From Callipepla californica brunnescens (lineage: Eukaryota > Chordata > Aves > Galliformes > Odontophoridae): DNA of 64,000 nucleotides. The first letter of the stretch is position 1, and every line of letters starts with the position of its first letter. The DNA lies in NCBI GenBank assembly GCA_023055505.1, contig JALIRH010000013.1:4464001-4528000 (forward strand). Reading direction: 5' to 3'. Shown piece after piece: positions 12,257 to 22,604 of the stretch. Position numbers and translations under genes: made by a program. The notes under the pieces were generated by a model. That model searched no databases, was not told the origin of the DNA, and was given only the letters and a program-made list of their open reading frames with translations.

Positions 12257-15200
12257 GTAAGTTTCTACAATGGCTACCTCATTATTACTGTTATCTCTGC
12301 CCTAAATTTGTCAGTCTTCTGCTTTCACTTATCAGACTTCTTTTAGTATATATTTTTAAATCCTTCTCTGCTAGATTGAAGGTACATCTGTTATGCATTT
12401 TCTACTCCACTGACATTTAGGAAAAATCTGATCAACATCTTGTATTTGATAAACACTGCAAAATTTATCTTCTGGAAAGTTTTCTCTATGAATCGCATTT
12501 TCTCCTTAATCATTCAAGTTTCTCAACATCTATATTCTTAAACGTTTGACTTGAATTATGGACACAAGCAGTGAACACGGCTGGGAACAGTACTGACAGG
12601 GAAAATTTGAACAAGATTAAAAAAAACTTACTACAAATCTGAAAGAGTAAATGCCTCTGTTTAAGAACCATTGTCATCAGAAACTCAAAGACACAAATAA
12701 CAAAAGTTCTATCCAGCTATTTTTTCTACATGGAGGCAGGTATCATTATCAGCAAGATCCTACGCTACGGAGCCAATTAACAAAATTTCTTTTATGATTT
12801 CTACTCAGTGCCACTAATTCACTAATTCAGTGTGACCGCAGCAAAGGCTAAAACCCCAACTGGGTGAATATAAGAGTAAAGTCTTCCCAATAGTCACTGG
12901 TAGTTCATCACTACCCTTTCAAGGACATCATTGAGAATGGCAGCTGTTTAACTCCTTATTAGTTCAGTTTAAATGACATAGCATTCACTGAATTAAGAAT
13001 TCGGTAATTTTAAGTTACCTCCCTAGAAGTGCTTTTGATGGGAGTAAGGAAGGATGTCTTAAATTTTCCAGTCCTTTCTTAGCTCTTTTAGTCTTTTTCA
13101 AGCACTTTGGCTTCTTGGTAAATTATATTACAGTGCTTTTTCGCTTCTTTCTTTCAGCTACTTTCCTAATTTCTTCCTCCTGTACACATTTTAAAACAAC
13201 GTGAATATTGAATGAAGTTTGAGACAAAGTTTACTTCATTTGAGGCTGCCTAATGCTGAGTACTAGGGTGAATCAACTGAAATAAATTTGTATATTAGTC
13301 TCAAATGGAATAAATAGGCTGGCAATGGCTTTTGATTCACTATCCTGGTCAACTAAGTAAAGCAGTACACTATTTATTCACAGACACAATCTAGAGTGAA
13401 GACCTTTGAAGTCAGTTACTTACAGCACCTAGAGAGCAATGCACTACACATTTATTACACCTATATTTAAGTCCACATATTTATTTTTTAAGTAGAAAGA
13501 GGAAAATGCGCAAGTGAAAGTAAATGAAGAATCAGTGAATAAAGCAAGGTAGCACTTAGATTTAGAAGGTCAACTGCCAACTTTTTGTCTACAGAAAGTG
13601 TATGCACAAATATGGGAGGAATGTGAGTACTTGGTTGTCCTGAAGTGAATTGTCACCATTTTACTATCATCTTTCAATCTTCCATAAACTCTCTGGGGTC
13701 CTGTAAATAACACCACACCATATTCTGTTTTTGTCATTTCAGAGAGAGATTGATGTATTCTCCTGCTCTAAATACATAGCAAAGATGTCACAAACCTTTG
13801 TGAGGCCATGATTTTTTTTTAAACTAGTATGGAAACAGTGCTGTAATCCTTCAGAATTACACTGAACTCTATAGTCTTTTATTACGGTAATTCTTCAATA
13901 CAATAACCTATCCCTACTTTTAAAGCACAGTTGCACTCGGAAGACCGTAACAGGCCTCAGATAATAGAAATAATACTGGTAATTGTAATCCCTCTGACAT
14001 GATCATGCCTAGCACTAGCCAGAGTATCCTCCCATTAACTTTCCATTATACTTAGCACCATTTTTGCAGCTCCCATGTTATTACTCTCTGTATGTCTCAC
14101 TGGAAAAAAAAAATAGCATCTATATTTTACAGTAAGGAATTACCAAAACATCCAAAGAAGAAAGGATGCTGTACTCAAATTTACACTGTAAACACGACAG
14201 GGATTGTACACAGGGAACAGAAGGAAAGTATGGTCCCATATTAAAGAAAATGACTTGAGCCCTCTAATTTGGAAGATGACAAGCAAGATGTGAAATAACA
14301 TAGAAATGAATCATTCACAGCCAAGGGAATCATACAGCCAGCAGAGTGATGAAGCCAAATAAAAATTTTTTTCCTCAAGAACGGACACTGTATGAGTTTT
14401 CGTGTTTTATTTTCATCCCTTGGTAATTGATTAAGTAAATTTTTATGTGGTTTCATTATGATAGGTCATAATCAGTAGTAGTACTGATTCACTTGAAAGC
14501 ACCCATCAGCAGAGCAAATTCCTTCAGCACTCCTTGCATCACTTTCATCTATCACTAAAAAATAAGGAAAATCCTGATGATGACTTGATGAGCGGAGCTC
14601 AGAAATGCATCATATTTTCCATATTCATATCCACTTCTTATAACACAAAATATTTTTTGAATAGGTGATGTTGATTGGTGAGTATTTTCCTTAAATAACG
14701 CTTATGTGCTCTGTGTAATGATATAATGACAGACAGAAAAGAAATGAACATAATTTCATTTTAAAACAGACACTTTTTAACAGTCTGAATGGGACTTGGA
14801 GTTGCTTATAAGATTATGTCTTCAAACATTAGCAAAAAATACTAAATGGGAATTTAGCTGCTCATGTATTTTCACCATCATTAGCTGTCGAAATGCAGCT
14901 AATTAAAATCCAGCTACACTGAAAGGTGATGGGTGCAGTTTCTTTTTCTCACATTGTATCTTTCTTTAATGCATTTTATTGATGTGAAATATTTCCATTT
15001 TTGCTGGTAACAGAAAGAAGCTAGAAGACTGAGAGTGGAAATTTGTTTTGTATAACAAGAGGTTCAGCCAAAAATGTCTGGCCAGGACTCTCAAATTCAT
15101 TTTTACAACCTTCTTACACAGCTCCTCCAAGCTACTAGTCCACTGGATCAGCACATGCACATGCCATGAAAACCCATACTGGTTCACTGGCTTAGGGAAC

Positions 15201-15827
15201 AATTACTATTCGCATCAGCTGAAAAGCAGAAATGTGCATATATTCATATCAAATTAAACTACATAGAAATTGTTGGTGTAATTATAATTCAAGAACAGAA
15301 TTTGAAAATGTAATCTTGCTAAAGGAATAAGTTGTATTTTTTTCTGTCTGTCCTCCACTCTTAGGAAAGACTGAGTTGGTCTATTTAAACCTTTCAGAGT
15401 TAAGATGAACAGATCGTGAACACATCATTTTTAACAAGTACATTCTTTCAGTCAAACTTATGTCCTCCTCCTTTTCCTACAATATGTTGCATATCATGGG
15501 CACTACTACAAATATAAATTAACAACTAATTGGTTTGCCTTGGAAGAGACTTCAGGAAGAATGAATTGAGAAATCTAATACACAAAAAAAGGAGTATTAC
15601 ACTAAATGCCTAAATAAAATACAATTTGAATCATATTCTTCCCCCTACAGATTGACTCAGCCAGAGTCAACAGGTGTGAGAGAAATAAGCAGAGACCCTA
15701 TATATTATTCAAGTTTCCCCTACTGCTAGTACATAAAGATCAAATTAAGACTTGAATGTGTAAAGCCCTCACCCCCTGGAACTTATGGATCCACCCTGTG
15801 AAGCATTTTCACTAATATTATTATTTC
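12257..15827. other. presumed intron, no recognised content
   Basis: AT-rich sequence between two predicted exons. A 28-base stretch near 13595-13622 has good acceptor and donor but would break the reading frame of the flanking exons. ORFs of 69-78 codons at 14966-15257 overlap on opposite strands and look fortuitous. Confidence 0.5.
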
Positions 15828-15840
15828 AAAAAAAAAAAAA

Positions 15841-15875
<35 letters not shown>
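15828..15875. repeat. A13 plus (AT)n microsatellite
   Basis: An A run is followed by about 17 AT/TA units with a single GT interruption. It abuts the truncated 5' end of a CR1 fragment directly. Confidence 0.95.
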
Positions 15876-15876
<1 letters not shown>

Positions 15877-16097
15877 GATATAAGGAGAAAGTATTTTACA
15901 CTGAGGGTGGTGAGGCACTGAAACAGGCTGCCTAGAGATGTGGTTGATGCCCCATCCCTGGAGACCTTCAAGGGCTGGACCAGGCCCTGGGCAACCTGAT
16001 TTAGCTGTGGTGTTCCTGTTCATTGCAGGGGAGTTGGACTAGACAGCCTTTAAAGGTCTCTTACAACTCTAATGATTCTATGATTCTATAGTTCTAT
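15876..16097 (+). mobile_element. CR1 LINE, short 3' fragment with its tail repeat
   Basis: Reads in the sense direction: GGTGGTGAGGCACTG, then AGATGTGGTTGATGCCCCATC, then GAGACCTTCAAGG. It ends in AATGATTCTATGATTCTATAG, the octamer tail typical of CR1. About 220 bases remain, so it is strongly 5'-truncated. Minus-strand ORFs at 15783-16023 are shadows of this repeat and the adjoining AT tract. Confidence 0.93.
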
Positions 16098-19000
16098 TCT
16101 ACAACTCTTTATGAATTTTCAGATGGAACAAACTTGGAAGAACTCATCAGTGCAGAAAAGGCTCAGGATATTGTAAAAAGGAACTTCAGGTCCTTAAAGA
16201 CTTACATAGTACAGACAAAATAAAGTTCAGTAGTGCAAGAAAGGTGAGGCTAGAGAATTGGAAACTACCAACAAAAGCACTGACAAGAGTTGAAAGAACA
16301 CAAAAGAAAAAAATATATATGAAGGAATAAAAACCTTTAAGTACTAGCTGATTAAGAATGAGTTGACCAAATGCAGTCAGTGAGACTTGACTGAAAGAAG
16401 CTTGGTGCACGCAAAAGTATTAGTTTATGCAAGCTATACTCCTGTGTATAATTCATCATACATATTCAAGGAATTGTACTGGAGTCTGAAACTAGATTCA
16501 CAGATAAATTAATTCCCAAAAAATCAAGAAAATAGATTCCTTGCCAGAGCAAAGATGACCAGACTCTCATTTTTACTCCAGGAAAACTGAAGCCAAGAGT
16601 GAAAGGCAAAGACTGACTTTGAAGACAATTTGAAATCCCACAGTAGGTACTCAAAGCATAGCTGGGTTTCTGATGAGTTCAGGAGACACCTTTTTACAAG
16701 GTTTCATTTCTTGTAACATTTTCTATCTCCCTTATGGGAGTGAAAAATAATTGCCTTTGAGATACATACTTGTAGATACAGAGCATGAAACTGCAGAGTT
16801 TTGTTAGCTGCTTACATCAACTAGAGTATAAAACAATTTCTATCTTCAAACCATGAACTTAGGAGACCTTATTTTTCTTTACACTTACTATGTTGTTTTT
16901 ACAACACATCCAAGTTCTAAATTACATCAACAAAGAAGCCCATCAATGTATCTTCTTATTACACCCAATTATAGAACCTGAGCTGCTTTGTTAAGGTATT
17001 CATTAACCTTTTCAGAACTTATAATAAGAAATCTAATCAAACAGAGGTGGTAGGGTGCTTTCTGAAATGAGAACAGTTGTCATGTACAGTAAATTTTAAT
17101 ACCCTGACTGTTCTTAAATTAGCTAGTTTTATTAAATTCAATGAGGTGAATTTCTTTTAATCAGCACTAGCTGTACAAAACAGAAATTATTCTGCACTGT
17201 AAAAATAATATATACGTCTGGAAGGTGTGTTTCAGACTGTTTTGACTTTTATTCAAATTAAAAGTGTAGCATTTATCACATTTATTTATTGCCAGATAAA
17301 TTTGTATTACAGGAGTCACACAAACAATTATAAAATATACGTAATTACCTAGTTCATTTCTTTAGGATTCTAGAGATACAGATCATGCTTTAAAACAAGT
17401 AGAGACTGAAATGGTGACCACTTTATAATTTTACTAAAATAATCAGTAGTTACTTATGATACTATTTTTGTAAATAGTCCCTGTGAGAGTAGTCTGTGCA
17501 TGAGGTGAAGCCAAGCAGGAGGGGTATGTGTTGCATGATGGCCTATAAACCTAGGTAAAATTTCCAGTAAAAGTCTGGTTAAGAAAACTGATGAAAACAG
17601 CTCTTTGAGAGATACAGGTGAACACAACAGCTAATTAAATCTGTCTCCTGAAAGCTAGGACATCTGGGATCTCATCCCCGTTCTAATGAAAATTTAAATA
17701 CGCTGTATGAAATGATACAACTTCAGAAGGAAAGATGAAGAGACCTCAGAACACTTTATTGATTGACATATTAGCAACATACTTGGGGTAAAAAAGGAAT
17801 TATTTCAAACCTTTGCTCTGAAGTAAGTTGAGTGGATCTGAGCCCACGTGTCTTATTTACTAGAGGTATACTGTAACTGCCAGAAAGTATTTATTAAATC
17901 TAGATCCTCATTGTGATTCTAGCCTTTGGCTTTTACCTAGCTTGAAAATCAACATAGTTTCCTTCAGTCTCAATTTTCCTGTCACTTGTCCAAATATTCT
18001 GCCAAGCATACGAGATTTTCTTTCCTAAAACATGCTTCAACTTCAGCTATCCCAGATAATTTATGTTTTTAGACATCATTGCAATTTTAATAATCTATTC
18101 AAGATCACTTGGAGCACCTCCTCTCCCACTCTTAAATATCTCCAGTACAGATTCTTGGATGTGGGAGGATGCATGTGAGGCAGTTTTAGGACATGTATCT
18201 TGGGCTCAATCAGACTGTATATTCCAGCTAGGATACGGTTGTTTTTTTCTCAGAGATGTTCTGTTCTGTCTGGTTTCCTCATGTCCCTAGTTAGCTCTTT
18301 GCGTGGGTGGCTATTGATTTCAGTGGTATGGAAATTGGTTGCTGTTCACATGTGATTCTCAATCCTATTTGAAGTTGTACAGTGACACTTAGCAACATTA
18401 TGCAACTGTGTTCTCTTCCACAGAATCAAACCAGTTTGAAAAGAACTTCAGTGATGCACGGAATACCTAACCAGATGAATATTTTTCAGCACTGCTAACG
18501 CTCATTTAATCTTGTACACTAGCAATAAGCTCACTGCTTTCTGAAGTAGCAACGGTGAAAATGTAGTTTTATAGATTACAATACCAACTGTTAAAAAACA
18601 CAATTAGAGCTCTACTTGCAGTGCTCTTTAGGTACAAGAAAATAAATGGAGAGATTTAAGAAATAAATGACATTTACCATAGATTTGGTAAGTTGGTTTC
18701 TACCTTTTCTTATATCAAATCCTTAAAACCTGTCTCAATCATAACAGCCAGTTAATCATCACTAATTATTCAAGGGATTATTTCCCATACATAATTAGAG
18801 TTTTTGGTTCACCGATTTCCTGTAAAATATTGGCCTATAAAAGCCCCCGTTAACTTGACCTTGCTTGTAAAATATGTTATGAAATGACTAAAGCTATTAT
18901 GAGGAAAACTAAAGGCCAATGTGTGAAGGACAGGGACATCTTTCCCCACATTTAAGTATCTCCAGTACAAGATTAGAGTGTAGTAAGGTCAGTTAATTAA

Positions 19001-19572
19001 TCCTGATTCTTATTAGCAGTTTCCTTGGGTTACTGAGTATTAGCAGTTCTGGAGCTGAATGAACAAAGTTGATTAAAATTACAAAATTTCAATCAAAATA
19101 AAATATTTGTGGAAGCAAATAATGAATTGTAAAATTGTAATTTGTGTTTGTACCATGCACTTCCCATGCTGAAGTTTACAAAAAGATCACAAACTAAGAG
19201 TCTGTTGAGAAATCCAGATATACAGGAAGCTGTTGAACACCTAGGAAGTGAAAGTGTGCAACACAAAGTAAAGAAAATACCTCTATAGTAATTGTAAGTG
19301 TAACATACATCTGTTGTACTTCCTTAAACTACCTGTAGCAAGTTTCTGTTCCAGTTTAGATACTTCCAGTAGATACGCTCCTACTACAACATGAATAAAC
19401 CTGTTACACTAAGACTTGAAAACATAGCAACATGATGAAATCTCAGGAGTTTTTGTTTTAATATATATTCTCTGTCTTCACAGAACTCATCTAGCACCAA
19501 AACTCCAAGGTCTTTGGAAAGAAAGAAATATTTTCTGTTTTCATTTCAGAGATAAATACATAATTTATCCAG
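16098..19572. other. presumed intron
   Basis: AT-rich. It contains one possible highly decayed CR1 tail near 18418-18485 (listed separately). No convincing exon was found. Confidence 0.5.
18418..18485 (-). mobile_element. possible decayed CR1 3' end
   Basis: CCACAGAATCAAACC followed by AGTTTGAAAAGAACTTCAGTGAT resembles the reverse-complemented CR1 end (CACAGAATCA..GGTTGGAAAAGACCTT), with many changes. No further CR1 body is recognisable to the right. Confidence 0.3.
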
Positions 19573-19803
19573 GTGCAGAAACATTTCCTGGACAGAACTG
19601 CATATTCTAACAAAACACAGGCAACAGGCATGTTCGAGCACGCAGAATTCACACTGGATAATATAAGAAGTATATCTTTTCACTATGAAGATGGCGAGGT
19701 ACTTGAGCAACAGTTCAGAGATGTGGTGGAACCTCCACCATTGGAGTTATCTGAAACAACTGTACAAGGCCTTTGGCCAACACAGAGCCAAAAATACTCC
19801 ACC
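19573..19803 (+). CDS. probable internal exon of unidentified spliced gene
   Basis: 77 codons are open in phase 0 up to a clean donor ACC|GTGAGT. The peptide has coding-like composition, for example NIRSISFHYEDGEVLEQQF and then VVEPPPLELSETTVQGLW. An in-frame TAA at 19561-19563 is followed directly by TTTATCCAG, so the exon most simply begins after that AG. This acceptor has a poor pyrimidine tract. A stronger AG at 19548-19549 lies just upstream but gives only early stops. An ATG at 19633 could be an alternative internal start. Entry and exit are both phase 0, matching the exons at 12256 and 22517. No family recognised. The proline-rich step EPPPLEL may separate two helical parts. Confidence 0.6.
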
Positions 19804-21557
19804 GTGAGTACAGGACAGAACCAGGGATAACAAGATCTCTCTTGAGCTCAGTCTCATAGGGATTATTTTATTAACCTACTGCAAATGAGTAGATCTTACC
19901 ACCCTGGATGTTGCTATTCCTTGCTATCAACTTGCTAGCAAGCAGTTTCTGAATTAATTGATTTCTAGCTAACATTAATTTTCAAGAGGGCCACTAGTTT
20001 GGTAACAAGTGTATATTAATAATTTTCCCAACTCAGCTCCTAAAAATGTAACAATATTTGTTAATAATAATATCCAAAACTATCAGCAGATGCTCACTTC
20101 ATTTGTTTTCAACAATGTGGTTGTTATTCCTCTGCCATCAAGATCACTTGAAAGAGCCCATGCAAGGATAAAGGAAAGGAATTTAGGACAACCTACCAAG
20201 ACACCTCTACCAGCAAACTCTCCCAATGCACTTCACTATACGCAATCCTGGTGCTGAATTATTAGTTATTAGGATTCAAATTTTGATGCACATGTAAGCA
20301 TTCATGGAGACTATAAAAATATTTTGAAAGAAATTATAATAGAAAGAGTACAAAAATAAAACAACATCTGGAATGTAACCTTAATGTGTGACCCTGAAAT
20401 AAATCAAAGATAGAAAAATGTCAGGAAGCAAAAAGAAAAAGCATTGTTTACACTGGTATGGTTTGTAATCATTTTCATTTTACATGTAGCTCTGTTACTT
20501 CAAATATTGAGCCTCTGGGCAAAGAAAAAGCATTGCTCAAAGCATTCTTCTTTTCCCTTGTTCTCCCAAAGAAGAGACAACAGACTCTTTGACTACATCC
20601 TCCACGGAACAAATGTTCTGCAGTGTTCAACACCATCAAAAAGAGAACGAAAGACAAAGGTGAAATCCTTTCCTTTCAATGCATTTGAGCAGCAGCCTTA
20701 CTTGTAGAAGTTGTCAATTTTTCTCCATCTCACAGTGCTCTCTGCCTACCCCTGACCTATCACTCCCTTGCATCCAAAAGCTGCATTTCCAGTCCCCAGT
20801 GTTTTATAACACTCCTCACTATCTCACACCCTTCTTGTAAATAAAGGCAGACTGAAAATTCAGTGAGCTCATGTATAGAAGGAAACAGTTCATTGCCATT
20901 TTGAGTCTTCTTACATGAAGAATCGCTACATTTTTGACTCAAGCAGTTGAAAAATTGAAAGGAGAAATATTTCTACATAGATCAAATTGTTTCTTTAAGA
21001 CATTTTTCAAGCTGAATTAAAAATGCTAAATAATGCAAAGTCTGTCTTTGGTGACAGCTCAAGGGATAAGAAGGGGTTTAAAAACAGCAAGGCTTTCTAA
21101 AAAAACAAATTGAAGTAGAAAAAGCATGATATACTTGGAGAGACTTAGAGATCATCTTTTAAAACAGAAGTCACAAAAAACAATGACAGCCTCTCCAGTT
21201 CTGCTATTAATTGTGACAAAGAGTGGAGAATTCAAAAGACAACACTTGAATCATTTTTGACATAGATATCTGCAAATATACACTAATGGAACACCTTGTA
21301 AGAATGAGTACACAGCACTGTAATCAGGGTTAATCTTAGAGACTGTCATGAAAATTAAATTCTATTTACAAAGTGATTCAGAGTTAAAAACATTAAAAGC
21401 TGATGTAATGAGTTAATCCCACGTGTTCAGTGAATGTTCATCTATTTACCTGAAAAGTGCAACACAGTCTCACCATCAAAAACGGTCTCCTGCTACCAGT
21501 ATTATGTTTGTACACCCAATGCACCCCAGGAATGCAAGTAGTTTACACAAAAATATA
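19804..21557. other. presumed intron
   Basis: No recognised repeat. A stretch at 20571-20656 follows a pyrimidine-rich tract and is open in one frame, but its donor (GTGAAA) is weak and its phase (1>2) breaks the chain. The ORF at 20009-20257 lacks splice signals. Confidence 0.45.
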
Positions 21558-22069
21558 TGCAGATGGCTCCGAAAGTTATCCCTTTTATTTATTTTCATGG
21601 AAACTACAGCTACAAAGAGCATAGCAACACCATGAATAGAGCAAATTCTCAGCTATAAAACACTCTTTTTCAACATACTACTGTAAGCTATGCATTTTTG
21701 CCAGTGATGAACAGGAGTCTGCATGCCACATTCATAACTGTTTAGCTGTAGCAAAACATTTGTCTTACACCCTACTGTCACCACTACTGAAATGCACCAC
21801 CCACCTCACTGTGCCCACGTCCACTGTTTGGTCTCTATCAGTGTCCAGAAATCATAAGTTAATGCCAGTGCGTGCCATTTTTTACTTCGTGTGTGCTTCC
21901 ACATCAGACTGTCAGACTGCCCCTCTGCAACCACCTCTCAAATGGCCACACAATGTAATGGGATATTGGTGGGAAGGTTCAACCTCTAAGGCCATACCAC
22001 CAACATCTGCTTCTGATGTTGTTGGTCAAAAATATAAAACAGGAGGCACCACATTCAGAGCAGCCACTG
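21558..22069. mobile_element. deleted mariner element, Galluhop-type
   Basis: The left end GGCTCCGAAAGTTATCCC and the right end (reverse complement reads GGCTGCTCTGAATGTGGTGCC) are imperfect terminal inverted repeats. TA flanks both sides (21556-21557 and 22070-22071), as expected for mariner. Internal text such as TTTTCATGGAAACTAC, CACTACTGAAATGCACCACC and ATATTGGTGGGAAGGTTC matches what I recall of the chicken Galluhop family. At ~510 bases it is much shorter than an autonomous copy, so it is an internally deleted, non-mobile relic. The 131-codon + ORF at 21760-22155 runs through it and beyond it and is not a transposase. Confidence 0.8.
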
Positions 22070-22516
22070 TACACACCTACCACTTCTTCCCCCATGCCTC
22101 CCCTAGAAAAAAATTAAATGCTTTCGCAGTCAATTTTTCATTTCTGCTTTCCTAATCACATGGCTCTGAACACACCACAGAGCGTAGTTCAGCTCATACC
22201 CATCTGTGTGAAAAGCAGAGTACTCACAATAGTGCAAGAGGCAAAATGTACCGGTTGATGTATGTAAAAAGATGTTTTTCTCCATAAATCAGCTGTTTGC
22301 AAGTCAGCAACACCAGTAGAAGAACTGTCAGTAAAATTATTTAGGAAATGGGTTAAGTCAGAGCCAGCAGTTCACAGTAATGGCTTTCACGTTTGTGATA
22401 ACTGACTGAAGTTAAATGCAGAAGCTGAAGAGATGCTTATGGAGCACAGTGTAAACATAAGTCAGTACAATATTAGATTTTTATTCCTTGTTTTTTGTTT
22501 TTTTTTTTTAAACCAG

Positions 22517-22604
22517 CTTCACACGAAGTTTCCACCTTTAGAGAAAAGCTGGAGTCAACATATGTTGTCATGGATCAAATGTGCTACTTTAAGAGGCCGG
22601 GGAA
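22517..22604 (+). CDS. probable internal exon of unidentified spliced gene
   Basis: A very strong acceptor (long T-rich tract then AACCAG) and a strong donor GAA|GTAAGT bound 88 bases. Phase 0 reads KFPPLEKSWSQHMLSWIKC in its central part. Entry phase 0 and exit phase 1 match the exons at 19803 and 39354 exactly. A second frame (phase 1>2) is also open and reads SHEVSTFREKLESTYVVMDQ at its start, so the frame is chosen by phase, not by composition. Three tryptophan/histidine-rich positions suggest a folded helical segment. No known domain recognised. Confidence 0.5.

Noticed and set aside
13595..13622. 28-base exon-like stretch with good acceptor and GTGAGT donor
   Set aside because: Inclusion between the exons at 12256 and 19573 would shift the frame.
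20009..20257. 82-codon + ORF starting MYINNFPNSAPKNV
   Set aside because: Looks mildly coding in its second half, but has no acceptor or donor that fits the gene model. Kept out for lack of support.
21760..22155. 131-codon + strand ORF, the longest in the window
   Set aside because: Most of it lies in the deleted mariner and it runs past the element's end. The composition is unlike a transposase and no domain is visible.
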